Source of the DNA: Lysobacter sp. CFH 32150
Lineage (GTDB): Bacteria > Pseudomonadota > Gammaproteobacteria > Xanthomonadales > Xanthomonadaceae
Length of the DNA: 64,000 bases
Reading direction: 5' to 3'
Assembly (NCBI RefSeq): GCF_022758295.1
Contig: NZ_JALDWJ010000001.1
Coordinates: forward strand, 248,001 to 312,000
Shown here: piece by piece, positions 59,943 through 64,000 of the stretch
Position numbering within the stretch: the stretch's first letter is position 1
Layout: every line of letters begins with the position of its first letter
Notes under the pieces: generated by a model
The model's database searches: none
What the model was told of the DNA's origin: nothing
What the model saw: only the letters and a program-made list of their open reading frames with translations
Translations under genes and position numbers: made by a program

Positions 59943-61694
59943 CTACCGGTCGGCTTCCTTCGCCTTGTCGGCCGCGGCTTTTTCGCGCGCGGCCTTGTCG
60001 GCTTTCTCCCGCGCTTCCTTGTCAGCCTGGAATTCCCGGATGTACGGCAATTCGCGCAGCAGTTTCGAATGCGGATCCAACGTGTAGGCAGCGCCGGCGG
60101 GCAGGTCGACATGCCCCTGCCCATCGGCCATCTTCAATGTCTTGTCGCGGCCGTTGACGCGTACTTCCACGGGCATCGGGAATGGCTTGTCGCCCTGCGT
60201 CTTCCAGCGCAGGTCCAGGCCGTCTGCGTCGCGCGTAGCCACCAGTTCCGGCAGTGCGGCTGAATACAGGTAGACGTCGAAGAACCATTGGTAGTCGCGG
60301 CCGGTCGCCTGGTTTACTGCCTTGATGAAGTCCGGCGTGCTCGCGTACAGCGGCTTGAAGTTGCCGGGGCGCGGGTCGGTGGTGCCGTACACCACCTGCT
60401 TCGTCGCGGCGAAGAAGGCTTCGTCGCCGATCAGGTTGCGCAGCGTGTGCAAGGCCAACGAGGCCTTGTAATAGATGTCGTGGCCGGGGCCGCGTTCGTC
60501 GCTGTAGACCTCTTCTTCGAGCATCGTCTTGCCGGAGACGATCGGCTGCTTGTTGAGCAACGCGGCGCGTTGCTTCATCAGTAGCGCGTAGTACTCCTGG
60601 TCGCCGCGCAGCCACTGCATGTACAAGGGTTGCATGTAGGAGCCGAAGCCCTCATGCAGCCACATGTCGTCCCAGTCGCGGTTGGTCAGCTGGTTGGCGA
60701 ACCATTCATGGGCGAATTCGTGCTGCAGCAGCCAGTCGTAGCCGTACTCGCTTTTCTTGTATTCGTTGCCATAGGCATTGATGGTCTGGTGCTCCATGCC
60801 CAGGTGCGGGGTCTCGACCACGCCCATCTTCTCGTCGGCAAACGGATACGGGCCGATCGTGCTCTCGAAGAAATCGAGCATGGGCCCGAACTCCGCGAAC
60901 AGCCCGCGCGCTTTGCCCGCATCGCCGCGCAGGTGCCAGAAACGCAACGGGATGGTGTTGCCGTAGCGGCTCTTGTAGGTCGCCTCCAGCAGTTCATACG
61001 GACCGATGTTGAGCGCGATCGCGTAGGTGTTCGGGTTCTTCGTGCGCCAGTGATAGGTACGCCACCCGTTCTTCTCTTCCATGCCCATCGCGATGCCGTT
61101 ACCTGCGGCAACCAGCGGAGCCGGCACGGTCACGTGCTGGTCGACCTGCAGCGGCTCGCCCAGCGGATGATCGATGCATGGCCAGAACAGGTCGCAGCCA
61201 GACCCCTGGATCGCGCTGGCAACCCACGGTTCACCCGTCGGCGCCTTGCTCCAGACGAAACCGCCATCCCACGGCGCGCGCTTGGCCACGTGTGGTTTGC
61301 CTGCATAACGGATGCGCAGCACTGCGCGCTCGCCGCTGGCCAACGGCTTCGGCAATGTGACGCTCATGCGGCCTTCGGGATTGGTCCATGCGCTCGCAGG
61401 CAGCTTTTTCCCGTCGACCGAAACTGATTCGATCGCAAAGTTGCGATCGAGTTCGACCACCAGTTTCGCGATCGGCCTGGTTGCCTGGAAGGTGAGCGCA
61501 GCGTCACCGGTCAACCGCTTCTGTGCGGGCTCCACCTTGAATTGCAGGTCGGCGTGCTCGAACACGACGGCTTCCTGCTCGGGCGTCCGTGGCGCACCGG
61601 AGCCATAAGTGAATTCGGTCAGATCACCCCGCTCCGCATGCGCGGCAAAGGCAAGCAAGGACAAGGCGACGGCAAGCAGGCGGTCATGGCGCAT
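59943..61694 (-). CDS. exported M1-family zinc aminopeptidase
   Basis: A 583-residue protein with a signal peptide (LLAVALSLLAFAAHA). The catalytic motif HEFAHEW is at 325-331, and the third zinc ligand Glu348 lies in WLHEGFGSY. The exopeptidase loop is GMEHQTINAYG (GxMEN variant). The C-terminus ends in a Lys/Ala/Glu-rich helix (KADKAAREKAAADKAKEADR), unusual for M1 and prone to length change. This 3' end is duplicated at 58.8-58.95 kb. It removes N-terminal residues from peptides in the periplasm. Confidence 0.95.
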   Translation of the reverse strand: MRHDRLLAVALSLLAFAAHAERGDLTEFTYGSGAPRTPEQEAVVFEHADLQFKVEPAQKRLTGDAALTFQATRPIAKLVVELDRNFAIESVSVDGKKLPASAWTNPEGRMSVTLPKPLASGERAVLRIRYAGKPHVAKRAPWDGGFVWSKAPTGEPWVASAIQGSGCDLFWPCIDHPLGEPLQVDQHVTVPAPLVAAGNGIAMGMEEKNGWRTYHWRTKNPNTYAIALNIGPYELLEATYKSRYGNTIPLRFWHLRGDAGKARGLFAEFGPMLDFFESTIGPYPFADEKMGVVETPHLGMEHQTINAYGNEYKKSEYGYDWLLQHEFAHEWFANQLTNRDWDDMWLHEGFGSYMQPLYMQWLRGDQEYYALLMKQRAALLNKQPIVSGKTMLEEEVYSDERGPGHDIYYKASLALHTLRNLIGDEAFFAATKQVVYGTTDPRPGNFKPLYASTPDFIKAVNQATGRDYQWFFDVYLYSAALPELVATRDADGLDLRWKTQGDKPFPMPVEVRVNGRDKTLKMADGQGHVDLPAGAAYTLDPHSKLLRELPYIREFQADKEAREKADKAAREKAAADKAKEADR

Positions 61695-61791
61695 TTCGGG
61701 GATCCAGACACGGGCAATCCTGTAACGATGACATATCCCGGTCGCGCCCGGCATCCGCCTGAAGTCACGCGATTTGGGCATAAGCCCTTGA

Positions 61792-61825
61792 AGCAACAGG
61801 GCCCGATCTCTCGGGCCCTGTTGCT
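61792..61825. terminator. perfect 15-bp hairpin, possible terminator of the HAF gene
   Basis: AGCAACAGGGCCCGA (61792-61806) is exactly complementary to 61811-61825 with a TCTC loop. It lies 20 bp beyond the stop of the HAF-repeat gene (minus strand). The T-tract on that side is weak (GCTTCAAGGGCTT), so efficiency is uncertain; an RNA-stabilising hairpin is an alternative. Confidence 0.6.
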
Positions 61826-61844
61826 GACAGCCTTGGGAACGATC

Positions 61845-63140
61845 TTAGAGATCAAGATCGTCCTCGCGGACGCCAAACTGTTTCAGCAGTGCCTGCCGCG
61901 CCTCGTTCGACAACGCCTGCGTAGCTCGCGTGCCCTTGGCGCGTGCGGCTGACGCAGCAGCCGTGCCGTCGGACACCGGGACTGCCACGAACGCCGGGCT
62001 TTCGCCAGTACCGGCATCAAACGCCCCACCCGTGATCTGCCCGAGGTCATTGATGTCGTTGGCGAAGATCAGCTCACCGGAATAACCGGGCGCTGCATCG
62101 TTGAGGTCGGTCATGACCCCGTCCTGCCAGAGGAAAGCATGGCAAATCGCGAAACCCGCACTGCACGACATGCCCACCACCTGGCGCCGCGCATTGATGC
62201 CCAGCGCCTGGCTATACACATGGCCTGGAAGCGTACCGAGATCCTGGATACCGGAGTCCCGCGTCCACAGGAACGCGTGCGCACGGAATGAACCCGGCGT
62301 GGCACCACCCGGATAATTCGCGAAGCCGATCACGTCGCCTTGCTGGTTGATCGACATCGGCGTATTCCACGCGACTCCGCCGATATTGCCGAGATCAGTC
62401 ACCGTGTCGTTTTCCCAGAGCACCATGTGCTTCGCACTGAACCTGCCGACGGCGCGGTCGCAGATTCCCGAGATGCCGACGACTTGTCCCTTGTCGTTGA
62501 TCGCGGTGGCCGCACTGGTCGAATCCGAGGGCAGCGACAGCAACTGTTTGACCTTGCCTTCCTCCGGGCCCCAGATGACGGCCTGGAACTGCAGCACCTG
62601 CGGCGCGACGCAAGTCGGATCGTGCACCGCGTTTTCCGCCCACCCGACCACCTGGCCACGGTTGTTGGAACCGGTGGCAATGCCGTTGTTGCCGCCCAGC
62701 GTCGGCAGCGCTTTCATCACATTGTCCTGCCACACGAAGCCGAGACAGGTGTTTCCGGTCACTGAAGGGAAGAAAGCGGAGCAACTCCAGGCTTCTCCCA
62801 GGGGATCGACCTGGTCGGTTTCGGCAAAGCCTGAAATCAGGCCGCTGTTGTTCTTCACCGGCCAGGCCACGTTGCTGTTGGCGCCGCCGAGCGTGCCGAG
62901 ATCCGTCGGCACCCTATTCCTCCACAAGGTAGCGTGTACGGCGGCCCCGTCTTCCACGCTGGAAAAACCGGTGATCCAGCCACGATTGTTGATGCTGTTC
63001 CCCGCACTGCTCGTTCCGTCGAGCAAAGGCAAGTGGTCGATCTGATAGACGGGTTGGCTGTCCGCAGCGATCGCTGCCGGCGCGGCCATCAGACAGGCAA
63101 CGCACGCAACGGCGAGCATGGCGTGTTGAATCTGACGCAT
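61845..63140 (-). CDS. exported HAF-repeat protein
   Basis: A 431-residue protein with a signal peptide (MLAVACVACLMAAPAAIAAD) and repeated units of about 50 residues of the form DLGTLGG...A..INNxGxVVG: TDLGTLGGANSNVAWPVKNNSG, ALPTLGGNNGIATGSNNRGQVVGW, TDLGNIGGVAWNTPMSINQQGDVIG and QDLGTLPGHVYSQALGINARRQVVGM. These HAF-type repeats build an extracellular beta structure. The C-terminal 45 residues are charged and helical (RATQALSNEARQALLKQFG). Function is unknown. GGAGA precedes the ATG. Confidence 0.9.
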   Translation of the reverse strand: MRQIQHAMLAVACVACLMAAPAAIAADSQPVYQIDHLPLLDGTSSAGNSINNRGWITGFSSVEDGAAVHATLWRNRVPTDLGTLGGANSNVAWPVKNNSGLISGFAETDQVDPLGEAWSCSAFFPSVTGNTCLGFVWQDNVMKALPTLGGNNGIATGSNNRGQVVGWAENAVHDPTCVAPQVLQFQAVIWGPEEGKVKQLLSLPSDSTSAATAINDKGQVVGISGICDRAVGRFSAKHMVLWENDTVTDLGNIGGVAWNTPMSINQQGDVIGFANYPGGATPGSFRAHAFLWTRDSGIQDLGTLPGHVYSQALGINARRQVVGMSCSAGFAICHAFLWQDGVMTDLNDAAPGYSGELIFANDINDLGQITGGAFDAGTGESPAFVAVPVSDGTAAASAARAKGTRATQALSNEARQALLKQFGVREDDLDL

Positions 63141-63170
63141 GGCACTCTCCTTGAGATGGGTTGTGGAAAT

Positions 63171-63194
63171 AACCGCTCCAGGGAACGGTTTTTT
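63171..63194 (+). terminator. terminator-like hairpin pointing to the plus strand with no gene before it
   Basis: AACCG-N10-CGGTT (63171-63190), with an inner TCC/GGA, is followed by a run of six T. On the plus strand it has the form of an intrinsic terminator, but the only nearby gene is the HAF gene on the minus strand, whose leader it occupies. It could stop antisense transcription or transcripts crossing from the left. Confidence 0.5.
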
Positions 63195-63412
63195 GCGGAT
63201 GCAACCTCCCGCGCGGCCTGTCCGAGTGCTCGGACCCGCTGTTACTTCCCTGCATTCAATGTGGAAGGGAGGCTCGATCCTCCACGTTCAGCGTCGCGCA
63301 ATTCGATGCGGATTACTCGCCGTTTCCGGACAACATCACCAGCGGCAATGCAGCGCACTGGCGACGCATGCGCAGCGCGATTAATCTTCGATCAAAAGGC
63401 GCGGGAGCAGAC

Positions 63413-64000
63413 ATGCGCAGGGCACGATGGTTGTTCATCGCATTCGCAATGGCAGGCTGTGCACATGCACCGTCGACCCTTCCAGCGGACGCGTTGTTGC
63501 AACAGGCCATCGATGCCGCCGGAGGCGAAGCAGCGTTATCGCAGGCGCAAGTGCTGGCATGGACTGGCGAAGCGGTGGTAGTGGCTGATGGGCAACGCAT
63601 CGAACTCGGCGTCGACACCAGCGTTGAACCCTTCACGCAGGCGCGCTCGGATACCTGGCTGCGGGATCGAGGTCGAAGCACCCTGCGCAGCCTGGAAATA
63701 GACGGTAACCAGGGCTGGATGACGCGCGGCGAACAACGCACTGCGATGCCTATCGCCATGCAGCGACACGAGCGTGCGCAATACGCTGTCTACGGATTGA
63801 TGCGACTGGTGACGCTGCGCGATGCCGGCGCCAATGTGCAAGCGTTACCGGATGACGTGGATGGCTTGCACGGTCTGCGCGTCTCGCATCCGCACGCACC
63901 GACGGCAGAGCTGTACTTCCATGGCGATGGGCGCCTCGCCTATCTGACCAACAGCGTTCCAGCCCCTGACGGCGATGGCAGCGTGGCGCAACGCTTCGAT
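63413..64000 (+). CDS. lipoprotein of unknown function, start only
   Basis: The frame is open from an ATG at 63413, with GGGAG upstream, to the window edge (196 codons). The start is a lipoprotein signal (MRRARWLFIAFAMAGC, lipobox MAGC). The body contains ALLQQAIDAAGGEAALSQAQVLAWTGEAVV, which resembles the beginning of the LolA/outer-membrane-lipoprotein-sorting-like proteins with an 'A-x-GG-x-A-L' helix, and later ELYFHGDGRLAYLTN. The rest lies outside the window. Function is unknown. Confidence 0.8.
   Translation, partial: MRRARWLFIAFAMAGCAHAPSTLPADALLQQAIDAAGGEAALSQAQVLAWTGEAVVVADGQRIELGVDTSVEPFTQARSDTWLRDRGRSTLRSLEIDGNQGWMTRGEQRTAMPIAMQRHERAQYAVYGLMRLVTLRDAGANVQALPDDVDGLHGLRVSHPHAPTAELYFHGDGRLAYLTNSVPAPDGDGSVAQRFD

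Overview
The window comes from a GC-rich gammaproteobacterium, most likely a member of the Xanthomonadaceae/Lysobacteraceae. This rests on the overall gene repertoire: a GAF-type signalling protein of the kind xanthomonads attach to GGDEF/EAL output, a DUF4034 secreted protein, S8/M61/M14/M1/M3 secreted or lipoprotein peptidases, SelO, Uup, YaeQ and YaiI. GC content looks like about two thirds by eye; I did not count it. I found no rRNA, tRNA, CRISPR array, prophage or complete insertion sequence. The genes are mostly chromosomal housekeeping and secreted-enzyme genes, interrupted by two MITE-like elements and one scarred region.

Layout. 1-12 kb: the start of a GAF signalling protein (cut by the edge), a glutathione peroxidase, a VOC protein and a CBS-pair protein; then dcp, glpQ, a small hypothetical gene, lhr and cfa. 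12.0-12.3 kb: a 268-bp element made of nested inverted repeats lies directly upstream of cfa. 12-20 kb, all minus strand: a DUF3298-type lipoprotein, a cold-shock protein, rluF, a GNAT protein, a histone H1-like protein, a likely operon (POT transporter, rhomboid protease, DUF4034 protein) and a glutathione S-transferase. 20-25 kb: an M14 carboxypeptidase and an overlapping operon of alpha/beta hydrolase, phosphoribosyltransferase and erythromycin-esterase-like protein. 25-30 kb: a glutamine amidotransferase, a YbaY-like lipoprotein, an HD phosphohydrolase and an ECF sigma (ECF42-like) cluster with YCII/DGPF and VOC proteins. 30-36 kb: a phytase-like protein, a DUF1801/YdeI protein, a second MITE-like element whose ends supply the stop codons of both flanking genes, thpR, a secreted barnase-type RNase overlapping its barstar-type inhibitor, a tiny Cys-rich gene and uup. 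36-54 kb: a subtilisin, selO, dbpA, yaiI, yceH, a RluA-type pseudouridine synthase, yaeQ, two HI0933-family flavoproteins, trhO, a serine hydrolase, an ArsR/SRPBCC pair with an excellent promoter, a DDAH-like enzyme and an M61 peptidase.

54-59 kb is the most rearranged part. A monohaem cytochrome c gene is followed by a decayed copy of the neighbouring HI0933-type flavoprotein gene. Next comes a DUF1800-DUF1501 export pair with a CRP/Clp-like palindrome upstream, and a 14-15 bp tandem array grown from the DUF1501 stop codon. After that lies a recent 177-bp copy of the 3' end of the downstream M1 aminopeptidase gene, fused to what looks like the last codons of the decayed flavoprotein. The DUF1800/DUF1501 pair therefore seems to lie inside the scar of a broken gene. 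59-64 kb: a retropepsin-like protease, the intact M1 aminopeptidase, a HAF-repeat exported protein and the start of a lipoprotein gene that leaves the window.

The genes do not form one pathway. Recurring themes are exported peptidases and hydrolases, RNA modification and processing (RluF, RluA-type, DbpA, Lhr, ThpR, TrhO, barnase) and redox or stress protection (glutathione peroxidase, GST, SelO, CSP, ArsR). All function calls come from motif recognition by eye; no database search was run.
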